Shown here piece by piece: positions 45,325-57,100 of a stretch of 64,000 nucleotides of DNA. Source of the stretch: Brienomyrus brachyistius (taxonomy: Eukaryota > Chordata > Actinopteri > Osteoglossiformes > Mormyridae); contig NC_064538.1 in assembly GCF_023856365.1 (NCBI RefSeq), forward strand, positions 5,473,832-5,537,831, given 5' to 3'. A program made the position numbers and the translations under genes. The notes below the pieces were generated by a model that was given only the letters and a program-made list of their open reading frames with translations, had not been told where the DNA came from and did no database searches. Within the stretch, counting starts at the first letter, position 1. Each line of letters begins with the position of its first letter.

Positions 45325-45620
45325 AAAAATTCAGAGACCACTTTATATTTTTAAACACATCTGCATTTTTAAATCCCAGTTTAATTGTGGTTCTGCTGGC
45401 AGAAGGTTACACTGAACAACAGGTTGCTTCCAGGTTCAAAATTTCTAAGACAGCAGTACAGAAGAACAAGGTAAAGCAGGAGATACTGGGAACGACCAGA
45501 AACCAGTCAGGTAAAGGGTGGAAGCAACTTTCTAATGCCAGAGATGACTGTCAGCTCATTCGACAGTATCTCATGAATCATGGGATGACATAAAGTGACC
45601 TTCAAGAACCCATCGCAACC
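45325..45620 (+). mobile_element. Tc1-like transposase N-terminal fragment
   Basis: A plus-strand frame contains LLAEGYTEQQVASRFKISKT and KGWKQLSNARDDCQLIRQYL, matching the helix-turn-helix DNA-binding part of Tc1-like transposases. No catalytic domain follows, so it is a truncated remnant from a different subfamily than the 45899 element. Confidence 0.6.
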
Positions 45621-45898
45621 TTCTCACAAACTCCTTGCTCCAATAACATCTGGTAGGGGTTTCTTTGGCCTTACAGTCAGCAGAGCGAAGCTTAAAAACA
45701 GCTTTTTACCTGAATCAGTTCAACTGCTGAACAGTCTGAACCTGAATAACTGCGGACTCATTACTCTGAAACTGCATTTTTTTTACTGCATTAAATTTTA
45801 TCATTCTGCGTTCATGCCATATTTGCATAATCTTTCCCCATTCGGAAGTTACCAGTATTTCTTGTTCATGTCTTAAAACATAATTTTTATTTTATGCT

Positions 45899-47103
45899 TA
45901 CACACTACATGGACAAAAGTATTGTGACACCTACAGGAACCGTAAAGACACCCCATTATAAGTCCATAGGCATCAATACGGAGCTGGTGCCCCCTTTGCA
46001 GCTATAACAGCTGCCATTCTTCCACAAAGGTTTTCTGCAAGATTTTTGGAGTGTGTCTGTGGGAATTTTGTGAGGTCAGGCACTCATGTTGGAAGTGAAG
46101 GTCTGGCTCACAATCTCTGATCTAGTTCATCCCAAAGGTGCTCAGTGGGGTTAAGGTCAGGGCTCTGTGTTGGCCAGTCAAGTTCGTCTACATCAAATTC
46201 CCCCAACCATGTCTTTATGGACATGCGTGGCGGAGCACAGTCATACTGGAACAGAAAGGGCCTTCCCCAAAATGTTCCCACAAAGGGGGAAGTATAGAAT
46301 TGCCCAAAATGTCTTGGTAAGCTGAAGCATTAAGAGTTCCCTTCATTGGAACCAAAGGGACGTAACACAACCCCTGAAAAACAACCTCATACCATTATCC
46401 CTCCTCCAACGAACTTTATAGTTGGCACAATGTTGTCAGGTAGGTAACGTTCTCCTGGCATTCACCAAACCCAAAATTGTCCATCACACTGCCAGACAGA
46501 GAAGCATGATTCATCGCTCCACCGAATACATTGCCACTGCTCCATAGTTCAGTAGTGACATGGTTTACACCACTCCATCTGACGCTTGGCACTGCGTTTG
46601 GTGATGTGAGACTTGCATGCAGCAGCTTGGCCATGGAAGCCCATTCCATGAAACTCTCAGTGCAGCTCCAGTTTTTGTGCTGGGGATAATGGCAGAGGAA
46701 GTTTGGAACTCAACAGAATGTTGGCAACTTCCATGCACTTTGCGCATCAGCACTCAATGACCCCATTCTGTTACTTCACATGGTTCGCCACTTCATGGCA
46801 GTTTCTGTAGTTCCTAAACGCTTCCACTTTGCAATAATACCACTTACAGTACAGTTGAGTGTGGAATATCTAGCAGGCAAGAAATTCCACAAACTGACTT
46901 ATTGCAAAGGTGGCGTCGTATGACAGTACCATGCCTGAATTCACTGAGCTTTTCAGAATGATGCATTCTTTCACACATGATTGTAAACCTGACTGCATGG
47001 CTAGGTGCTTGATTTTACGCACCTGTGGGAAAGAGCCTGAAAGAATCACTGGAATCCAGTGACTAAGATGTATGTCCCTGTAGTTTTTAGTCTATATAGT
47101 GTA
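45899..47103 (-). mobile_element. Tc1-like element, degenerate, minus orientation
   Basis: The left end CACTACATGGACAAAAGTATTG and the right end TCTATATAGTGTA are Tc1 termini. The minus strand keeps fragments such as VEFQTSSAIIPSTKT and about 46416-46753 of transposase, all broken by stops and shifts. It is closely related to 17286-18256 and 26918-28473. Confidence 0.88.
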
Positions 47104-48103
47104 TGTCTCAATATGTATTGTAGCATCGGTGGGATTTGTATATCACAGCATGCTTGTGGTCAACTGTATTTCGCCCCTTGTAGTGTTATTGTTAATTCTT
47201 GTTGTACTCTCCTGTTGTGGCATGTATGTTTGCCCGTGCTTTATATGAACCCTGTCCGATCCTCACATGTCCTAAGGGTTGTATAAATCTCCCTCAGTGT
47301 GTGTCCTGTGTTTCCCAAATAGGTTTGGTGTTTATTGGATGCCAATTATAGTCCTGTTAATGACTGGATATAAGAGTGTGCTCCCCCCAGCAAGCAATTA
47401 AGTCTCCACATCATATAAATATAAGATATTTTTACTTTATTTTTGTCAGTTATTGTGAATCTGTTAACACCAGACTGCATTGCCTGTATGAATGGGGTAT
47501 CCAAACGGGAAAAGAAAACTTTTACAGTGCAATTATACAATCCCAAGTCTAACATCATGTAATTTATGTAATGCAAGCCACGATCACAGCATGAATTAAA
47601 CGTTGCTGTTGTCTGTATGCTATAGAGACACCACCACGTCATGCTCTAGTCCGACTGAAAAAATAACAGTCTCAACGCGGGCACCCAAAAACTTTATTTC
47701 CATACAAACAGAGAGTTATTAGAGAAATATATTGGTGACACAAAATAAACTAAACCATGCAGAAGACGTTAGGACAGTTCGTAAAACTACACATTATGTG
47801 ACGCTCCTTAAGGAAACACGTTTTACTCGCAGACAAAGAATGATACCATGGTTATAGTACCATCTTGTTTCTCAAAAGGAATAATGAGATTAAGATTAAC
47901 TCGTTTAGGGCATGTGGCTTAAACCTGCCGAAGTACTACACCGAGTTTCTTCGTTAAACACTTATCTGCAAAGTACTTTCGTTATACAGTGCAGAGGCGG
48001 GATATGTGGAGATATATGTAGAAAGGGAGTGTGTGTGTGTGATCCGAGTCGCCTTTCAGCCTCTTCACTGATCGAAGTCGACGTCTGTTTTACAACTTCT
48101 ATT
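47104..48103. other. Intergenic stretch upstream of ada
   Basis: No TATA box was recognised near the ada start, and no other gene is seen. The ada promoter must lie here, but no element can be assigned. Confidence 0.5.
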
Positions 48104-48145
48104 ATGGATAAGCAGTACGAAAGAGATACGTTTAACAAGGCCAAG
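48104..48145 (+). CDS. ada: ada exon 1
   Basis: Encodes [14 protein letters not shown], followed by donor GTAAGA, phase 0. Human exon 1 also ends in a Lys codon at phase 0 just before VELHVHLDG. Identification rests on the junction, on the strong start context and on the absence of a better candidate. Confidence 0.85.
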
Positions 48146-51100
48146 GTAAGAAAAGCTGAAACGTCTCCAGTTAAAACTTGCAAGATCATGCAGTAACTTA
48201 GTCTTATGTCGGGAGTAGTTGCCGTAATACATTTTATAAAACGGTCACGCCTGAGGTTCATGAATCTACAGGCTGTTGTTAACGATTCTTCTCATCAAGC
48301 ATCTGAATTATATATTCATGAAATCACTTGTAAGCTGAAGTGCAGAATGATCCTCATCACATAAATATACTTTTATAAAAACTTAACTGCAGTTAAAAAC
48401 AAGGATGTCCTTGTTTTCTTACTGCGAATTTTATCAAAATGTGGCGGTTGCTGGTTGTAGTTCTGTTGTTCTCGTTTTTGTTGTACAATAATACCCGTGT
48501 TGCTGCTAATGCTCCAGCAAGAGAAGACAATAGGTTTAACTTAATTTGCATGGAGAGTAACGGTAATAACTTGGTGGTATGGCGCGCCGATCGAAGTCTC
48601 CATAAAAACACACACTAAACGTGTGAATCGTACAGCCCTTGTAGATGTTTTTAAAAGATCCATATGTAGCAAAAAGTATTATTTTACTTCCGTCTTCCTC
48701 CTGTGTTTATGCAGAACAGTACAATCGACGATTAGTTGAAGAATAATTGCATTAAATTGAAGAATATTGCATTAAATTAACATCAGTGATTAGACCTGTT
48801 TTTTTGCAAGCAGTTCACCTGTTTCATTCGTAGTGTTACCGTAGCCTACTTCATTTACTAGGCACCGATAGTTTTGCTAGTGTTTATGAATGATGAAGGG
48901 TGTAAAAAATATGTCTATCGGCGGAGCTGCAATCTGCTGCGTCCCAACAAAGACCCAAAACGAACTAATGTTAACGATCATAAAATGACTGATGACGCAC
49001 GAGAAATACATGCATATATATGCTTAATGCACTTTGAAAAGGTTTTTTTTCAGCGGTATCAAAGTATACCAATATATGAGAAATATATTACAATATCATT
49101 TAAAAGACCGTCAGAAAAACAATTAATGCACTTGATAGCAGGTATTTGGACAATTTCTTTCAGTAACATGGATGTTACTGGATTTGTCTGTCATAAGTTT
49201 GTCATACGTCAGTCACTAGTCAAATTATACAAAAGCTACTGAGTAACGAAGTACAGGTGTCCCCCCCCCCCTTCAGCGACGTTTGCTTTATGCCTGTTCG
49301 ACTTTACCAAAGACCTACGCTGGCACCTGTTTCAAAGTGCATTTTCACTTTTACGTAAAAAGGAGAAAAGCGAAAATATCGTTTTAGTTTTGTTTATGAG
49401 CGAGCCAATTATATAGTCTTGTGCTGTCCATAACGACATTTCGGTCAATGACGGACCGCATATATGACGCCAGTCCCGTAAAATTATAAATGATCTGAAA
49501 AAATCCCGTCGCTTAAGGACGTCACAGCCGTCGTGACGTCATAACGCAGCGTATTCCTCATGTGTTTGTGGTGGTGCCGGTGTAAACAAACCTATTTATC
49601 ATATTATTCCTGTTTTTAGTATATGTTGGTGTCATTTTAGGTTTTGCTTGTCAATTGGTAGGAATAGTGAAAAACAGAGTGTATCCTGTTAAATAACATT
49701 TATATTTAATTTGAAATATATTTATTGAACAGATGCATTTGTCCATAGTGTAATTATCTTTTGAGGGGCAGGTGCTCGACGGTAAAAATTATTGACTGGG
49801 GGTGGGGAGGGTACAAATACGTATATAGTCAAAGTAGGTTAATCATCTGGGCACAGTTTCAGCTCGACACTATAACTGTACTTATATGCTTGAATATTGT
49901 ACACTTCCGTAAGGCTGTACGTTCTGCATTCTGGTGCAGGTGTTTTGCTCTGCGCGCTTGTTTTTGAGAGCTGTTTTGATGTTTTGATAGTGGTGATTGT
50001 GTACACAATATGTAAGGCAGTGGAGTTAGACTTTGTTGCCAGCACCTGTGCAGGTGCATCTGTGAAGGGTAAATATTCTCCTTTGTATCTGCCTCTGGCT
50101 TTTAGAGACACCAAACTTCTTCAGGCTGCTTTTATTAAACTCCATCCCCTGTTGTGAAGGATAAGTTTTTGGACGGTGCAAGAAAAAAAAAAAAAAGCAG
50201 GAAGTCAAGAAGTCCATATCGTGTCTGAGGCTAGTGCACATTACAACAGCCTAGTGTGTCTTGTCTCTTCAGAGAAAGAGCACGGAGTTGACCTTTGGAG
50301 GCACCAAACACTTAGTCAGCATGGAGAGGGAGCCTGCCAGAAAACTGATATCTGATAGGTCGTTATCTCGTGATAGGCTTCCGAACCAGAGAGAGAACAT
50401 GTTGACTCTCCAAATGCTTTCATTATGACATTATGCTGACTACAACAGCGGGGAAGTTATCTACACTGATGTGTAATTGGATGAGCTTATCAGTTTTCCT
50501 TTGGTTTAGTTCTTTAGACAAGTTTTTTTATGACTAAAATGTAATAATATTGGCATTTTTTGTTTGGGTCATTAAAGCTACATATTAATGTTTACATGTT
50601 TACGTATTGCTCATGTTGCAAAAGATCTATAATCGTGTTTACTAATTAAATGATTTTTTTGATAATTTCATCATTTTGAAATGAACATGCATGTTTGCCA
50701 TTTAAAAACAATGGAATAATTATTGAAATGACTGTATTTAAATTTTTTTTAATGCATTCTGTAAAATGACCAGTTTCAATGCTAGAAGTACTTTTGACAT
50801 TTTTGGTTCACAAAATTGTTTTAGAAAGAAAGAAAGATGTATACAAGATGTATTATATCCTCTTTTCTTCAGTCTTTCTTCATTTTTGGTTTCTGGTGTG
50901 TCCATCTCGTGGTATTTTGCAGTTCGTAAAGTTCTCAGTAAGCATTTCAACATCCTGGATACTACTTGATGATTTTGACCACAAAGTAGTTGGTAACCAA
51001 AAGATAACGGAGCAGCATTAGTCCAAATGCGGATATTTAAGTGTACTTAGTAAAATTCTGAACCTTCTTTCGAAGATGCTGACATAGTAGGAAATACGGG

Positions 51101-54100
51101 ATCTTCCGCCATTCCCATTTTTTATTTTGACGTCGTTAAAAGCTACAGTGGAGGCCTTTCCCCCGATTCACAATGAAGTTTTATGTCCGGCATTTATGAT
51201 GTTCAGTTCAGAATTAGCTGTTGGCAGGCAACCAGGATGATGGTTTAGAACCTCATTTAAAACATTTGTTTTAAACGTGTGGGAGGGGTATTTTACGGCT
51301 TAAACTATAAAAAATGTTTATTTATATGCATGGTCTTTCTATATCACAGATTTTCACCTATCGCTGGTAAAGTGAGTGGGTATTTTAAGGCCTTAAGGCG
51401 GGGGATCACTGTATTTTTTTCTAAATGATTGTTTTGTTTAGTGGTCTCTTTCTGGTCCTTTTGTTTTCCACAATGTATTGGGCCCTTTAGTTAATTTTTG
51501 TAGTGTTTGTGTGTAAATAATCAAGCATGCAGAAAACAACTGCCCTTCACATGGACATCAAGGATCTGTTCCAAACCCTCTGTGGGTTTTAGTCGTCTGC
51601 TTTGTAAAAAGGACAAATCTATGTTTGATGCTTTGTGATCAGGCCTAGATTGATGGACAGGCTTGCCTAGGCTACAGCCTAGGGGCCCAGAGAGATCAGG
51701 GGCCTCTATTCGCCTTCTAGATATTATTATTATTATTAGAAGTGATCAGTTATTGGTTGTTGAATTGTTTGGGAGATGGTGATTGGTCCACACTGAATGG
51801 GGAGACCAATTCTAAATATATCTCTCTTTTAGTGCTCTTTCTATACCGTGTGCTTTTTCTGGTGTAGATGTAGAATAGTCTACATCAGTAGTTTCTGTGG
51901 CACAAGTCTGTCTTTATCAAAAATGCATGGAAGAAGACATTCTAATAGTAAGAACTTGTTTTATATTATCTTGGAAGCTGCCCCTCTTTGTAAAAGGTCT
52001 TATGTGTGTGGTAAATGTGTTTTTAGAGCACATTGTGGTTGCAGTTGACATGCACTGGGTCAGAGTGTAACGTGCTAAGGTTACGGCTATTGAGGCGTGT
52101 TTATTTAACGGGGTCTCTGTTGGGCTCATTCTGGCTGCTGCACATGACTGATGTGAAAGTGGAAGGTTGCCAGTTGTCCTTTCATACAGTCTCACATCCT
52201 CTTTGAATTTGTTATAATTATTTCATAGCTAGTAGTATTTAATAGTTTTGGTGCAGTGGTTAGCACTGTTGCCTCACGCCTCTGGGACCCGGGTTCGAAT
52301 CTCCGCCTGGGTCACATGTGTGTGGAGTTTGCATGTTCTCCCCATGTCGTCGTGGGGTTTCCTCCGGGTACTCCGGTTTCCCCCCACAGTCCAAAAAACA
52401 TGCTGAGGCTAATTGGAGTTGCTAAATTGCCCATAGGTGTGCATGTGTGAGTGAATGGTGTGAGAGTGAATGGTGTGTGGGTGTGCCCTGCTATGGGCTG
52501 GCCCCCTATCCTGGGTTGTTCCTTGCCTTGTGCCCATTGCTTCTGGGAAAGGCTCCAGACCCCCCGCGACCCAGTAGGATGAGCGGTTTGGAAAATGGAT
52601 GGATGGATGGATGGATGGATGGATGGATACTTAGTTGTTATATTATTTATATTATTATGAAAGTGTAGCCTGAGGGACCCTGAATTCGTTAATCCGCCAC
52701 TGCTTGTCATGCTTCAGCCACCTGTGTCTCGCCTCCTGTGCCGCTGTTGTCTTGGAGTCTGTATCAAGAAGCAGGATTTCTTACATAGCTGGATAACTTG
52801 TTGGATTTAAGGTAGCAAAATGTAAGTGAACTGGGTTACCCGCTAAAGACATTCAGGATGAATTACCCATGGTCTGCTCCATGGTAGTCTGGTTTCCTGC
52901 ACAACCTGTTTTATTGACCTGGAAGGTGTGTCGATGCTTATCCCATCAATAAGCAGCCATAGAGAGCATTTACAACGTATCAGACAAAATTACAGCAATG
53001 GGTACATGTGACTATTGTGCAACTAGCCCATATCCAAAAAGAAAATGGGCCCCTCCCACTTACATGTAACCAATCACATGTCAGTTAGAGTAGGACCCAT
53101 GAGCCCATGAGATGAGAGCAATATGTGAAAGTATCGGCAGAAAATTATAGCAAACATTGAAATTGGGAAACATTGATCAGTTTGAAGAAAAAATTAAATG
53201 AATAATTATTGTTCTTCAACTGTACTATATGAATGTCTTTGTCACTTTGTCACCAGGTGATGTATGAGGGAAGAACATTTTTTGGCTGGAACATCTGTTC
53301 ATCTGTCATACTAACTCACATACGAGAGCACAGCCTTGGCCATTATCTTCTCACGCAACCTCTTGTGGCATCCCCACCCATTTCATTGGCTGGTATTCAG
53401 TAATGTGGGTCCCATGCTAGATGGGACCAGATGTAGGTCTTACACAACATCTCCACAAACCTTCAGGCCTCTCTTCTGGAAGCTCAACAGCCAGGAAGAC
53501 TTTTATGCTTGGAAATTATGTTTGCAAAAGCGTTTCAAAAACCGTCTCCCACGTTTGATTAAATCCAGATCCTTCCTGAAATCAGGACAACATTATTATC
53601 AGTTATACAATAGAACTGTGTTGATCTATGTTTATTAGAACCAGGAGTATGGTTTACAGACATAAATATTTTTACCAAAATTATTTGTTTCAGTTTAATT
53701 TATTGCAGTGTTTGTTTTGCCAGCTCATGATATGTGTATGTATGCAGTTAGAGGGCGTTTAGTGTTGCATTCCAGTGTGTCTATCGTTTGTGTTTGGCTT
53801 GCATCCTGAGACTGAGCTTACACCAGCTGCGAGGCAACCCGCCAGCCCACAACTGAAACGTTTTGTGTGATTGTTCTGTGGGTCTTTATCCCGCCAGGTT
53901 GAGTTACATGTACACCTAGATGGCGCCTTCAAGTTGTCCACCATTTTGGATGTGGCAAAGTAAGTGGAAAATGTTGCTTGCACAACTTACAGCACAAACT
54001 CTTTGAACATATAATTATGCTTAAGTAAGAATGTTCCTTATACGCAATTCCAGCATTATGGATGTAACATTTGGACTCATGTTGGCAAACAAATAATGCC

Positions 54101-57100
54101 TTAGAGATTATTATCAGTGAGTCACTTTGCATATCTCTTAATGTAAATTCTTAGGTTGAATATGGACAAATCCTCAAAACTCAAATATATATTTGCATAT
54201 TAGAAATGCATAGCATTTTATTGCATTATGGGTGTGACATTGCATTGACTTTTGCGTGGAATTGCCTAATATATTAAACTCCATAAATGTGTAGATATGC
54301 ATGGGTGTTGTTAAAAATTAGCTGCTCTGAAAAAATAAGCTGTAGGGTCTTAGATGGTCCTATTTTCTCATTTGACCACTATCCATCCCGACGGCCCCCA
54401 TTGTAGGAGACGGGGCCTCATCCAACCCGACACCGCCGAGAATGAATTTCGGGAAGAGTGCACGATGTGCAAGCCCTCCTCTCTCACCGAGTTCCTGTCC
54501 AAGTTCGAAAAGTACATGCATATCATCGCGTGAGTCTCTCGCTCGTAACCCTGACCCTTTCGGACCACAGGCTTCCACACAACAGGAAACCGGAGCAACA
54601 GGCAGTAAACAGCAAGCTGAGCTAACTGCAGTGTTCAGAAATGATTGCAGTAGACAGCGGTAGCAGCAGTTACTGTCCAGTATGTCCAGCACTGGTGTGA
54701 TATTTAAACTGGCAAAATGCTCTCACATTCCTAATGGAGCGAACAGTGCTGAAATATTTTTGGGGAGGGGTCTGTATCTTACTTTTTTTTCCCTGCCAAT
54801 ATTTTATGTTTTCTAAGTCGTGCAAGATTGATCTAGATTAGCTAGGTTGGTGCTGCCTTATCTGGAGGTTTCTGACAGATGATGCAGGTTCGTCATGCTT
54901 GGTGATCGAGTAGTGCAGATGATAGTATACTTCAGTGTTGGGTGGAAGCTATGTTATTGTTTTCTGTTACGTCAAAGCAAAAAAGCTTATTTTCCTTATC
55001 TCCGCTGGCTGAAATGCACACTATCTTTGGAATGGTTTCTGCTTTCATAAACACAGATGACAGACGTGTTTTGGTTTCGTTGGTATGGTGTTGCGTCTTT
55101 GGATCAGTTCCCCTTGAAGCTACTGCGTAAAGGCTAGTCACCCCCACGTGCTGAGCACTAAAACCTCATGCTAATTCCTTGGAGCTTTTTATTTCACTCC
55201 AGATACTAAGCGTGCTTAACTCACATCACCCCAGCGTACTGGCGTTTGCTTTGGGTCATGGTGGGTTAAGCGTTTCATACTGGCCTCTTGCAGCAGGCTG
55301 CCACTCTGAAGACAATGTCGTTGTGTTCAGGTTCTGTCAGTTTGGTTACCCCTCCATTCATAAATGTATTTCAGTCGACAGCAGCACTGGTCTTTACTGG
55401 GACCGACTTTAGTGTGGTTTAGGCCTCCCAAGTCAGTTACACAATAATTGGTCATATTTAATGGACTAAACTTGTTGGGATACATTATTCAGCTTTTTCA
55501 AAACCTTTAACAAAATACTAAAGCTAGTTCTGTTTCATTAGTTCTGTTTATATTATAAAGGTCATTAATTAGTTCAGCAGCTACAGTAGTTTTGTTAAAT
55601 TCCTCATCAGTTCATCCGTCCGTCTCCCAAGGTAATTGGCGGGCAGGGATGAGGACCCTGGAGAGGAGCCCATTCCACACTTACAATGTTTGCCGGTTTT
55701 AATCTTGATGATGTTTTATTAAGAAATATGAATTTGTGAGTGATTCCTTAACCCGTTTCTACCCCTACAGTGGAGACAGGGAAGCTGTTAAAAGAGTAGC
55801 ATATGAGTTTGTGGAGACGAAAGCCAAGGAGGGCGTGGTTTATGTGGAGGTGAGGTACAGCCCCCACCTCCTGGCCAACTCTGGTGTGGAACCAATACCG
55901 TGGAACCAAAAGCAGTAAGTGGTCTGTATGTAATTTACAAAACAGCAGCCCTCAGTTATTTTGCCACTAACTGCTTAATGTAATAATTTTTTTACATGAA
56001 TGTTCTTGACGTTACGGAAAGTCAGTCAGTGTGCAAAGCGCTGCTTCATGACCTCGAGGTAAAAGCCGCGATCGTCAGACATCCCCCACTGACAGCTGGC
56101 CTTCTGCTTCTGCTTGCAGGGGGGACCTGACGCCCGATGAAGTTGTCCGTCTAGTTAACCAGGGCCTCAAAGAGGGGGAGGCGGCCTTCGGAATCAAAGC
56201 CAGGTCCATTCTGTGCTGTATGCGGCACATGCCAAGTAATGCCCAGCTACCCCCCCCTTCCCATCTGCATCATCTGTTAATCATTTAAGACCCCCTCCTC
56301 ACCATCTGTCCTGGCTGTCAGTTAGATAACGACGGCTGTATATCTCCTCTGCCTCTTTAGGTTACACCCACTCCACAAGTGTCACAAACATCTAAATCCA
56401 TGGTGGACACACAGTAGACTGTAGCTCCAAACATCCAAATATGGTTAATTTCTTGTAAATTTGATGAATGGCACAGTTACCCCTCATTGATGGGCACCTC
56501 CTGGTTTCATTCACACCTCATATTCTCATAGTGGTTGACTTTTGGGATAGTCGCAAGCCCCTCACTGCCTGTAGGCATAGACTTTTCTTTCTTGTGTTGC
56601 CTTTAGTGAATGGGGTATTTTGTTTGGTACAAATCACTGGCTCGCTTGTTTTTAAGTTCTTTTCATGCTACACACTCCCTTTTGCTCTCAAGGCTCTGGG
56701 GGCCTTAACTGGTGCTTTTTTATGCATTTAAATTGCATCATTTTCTTCTGTGCTTTACTTCAACATCAGCAGAATGAATATTTTGGCAAATATAGAGTTT
56801 TGACAAAGACGTATTACGTCTGTATGCAGAGTATACAGGAGACCAGAAAATAAATGTAGAGCTTTGTTTTCCATGTAGTGAATTACAGATTTTCTCGATT
56901 CTGTCACATTTCTTAAATGACAATTAACATTTGCAAAACAGCTTGTGTGATCCCCAAACCACAATTACACTTCATCTCATTGTTTCACACAAAAATTTCT
57001 AAAAGTTTTAGTCTTGTACAATTGTCATCATTCGGCACAATCTTCAGTTGCTTTTGTGGTATTAGTCAAAACGGATTATGTAGTTTCCCGTTGTAACAAA

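Noticed and set aside
47912..48103. Upstream in-frame ATG extending ada exon 1 by 64 codons
   Set aside because: The extension is Cys-rich, unlike any ADA, and the ATG at 48104 has a strong start context and gives the usual short N-terminus.
48874..49242. 122-codon plus-strand open frame in ada intron 1
   Set aside because: AT-rich, no recognisable domain, no splice partners and lies within an intron. Most likely chance.
52248..52330. tRNA gene
   Set aside because: A and B boxes are present but there is no complete cloverleaf. The sequence continues into a SINE body with an ATGG tail.
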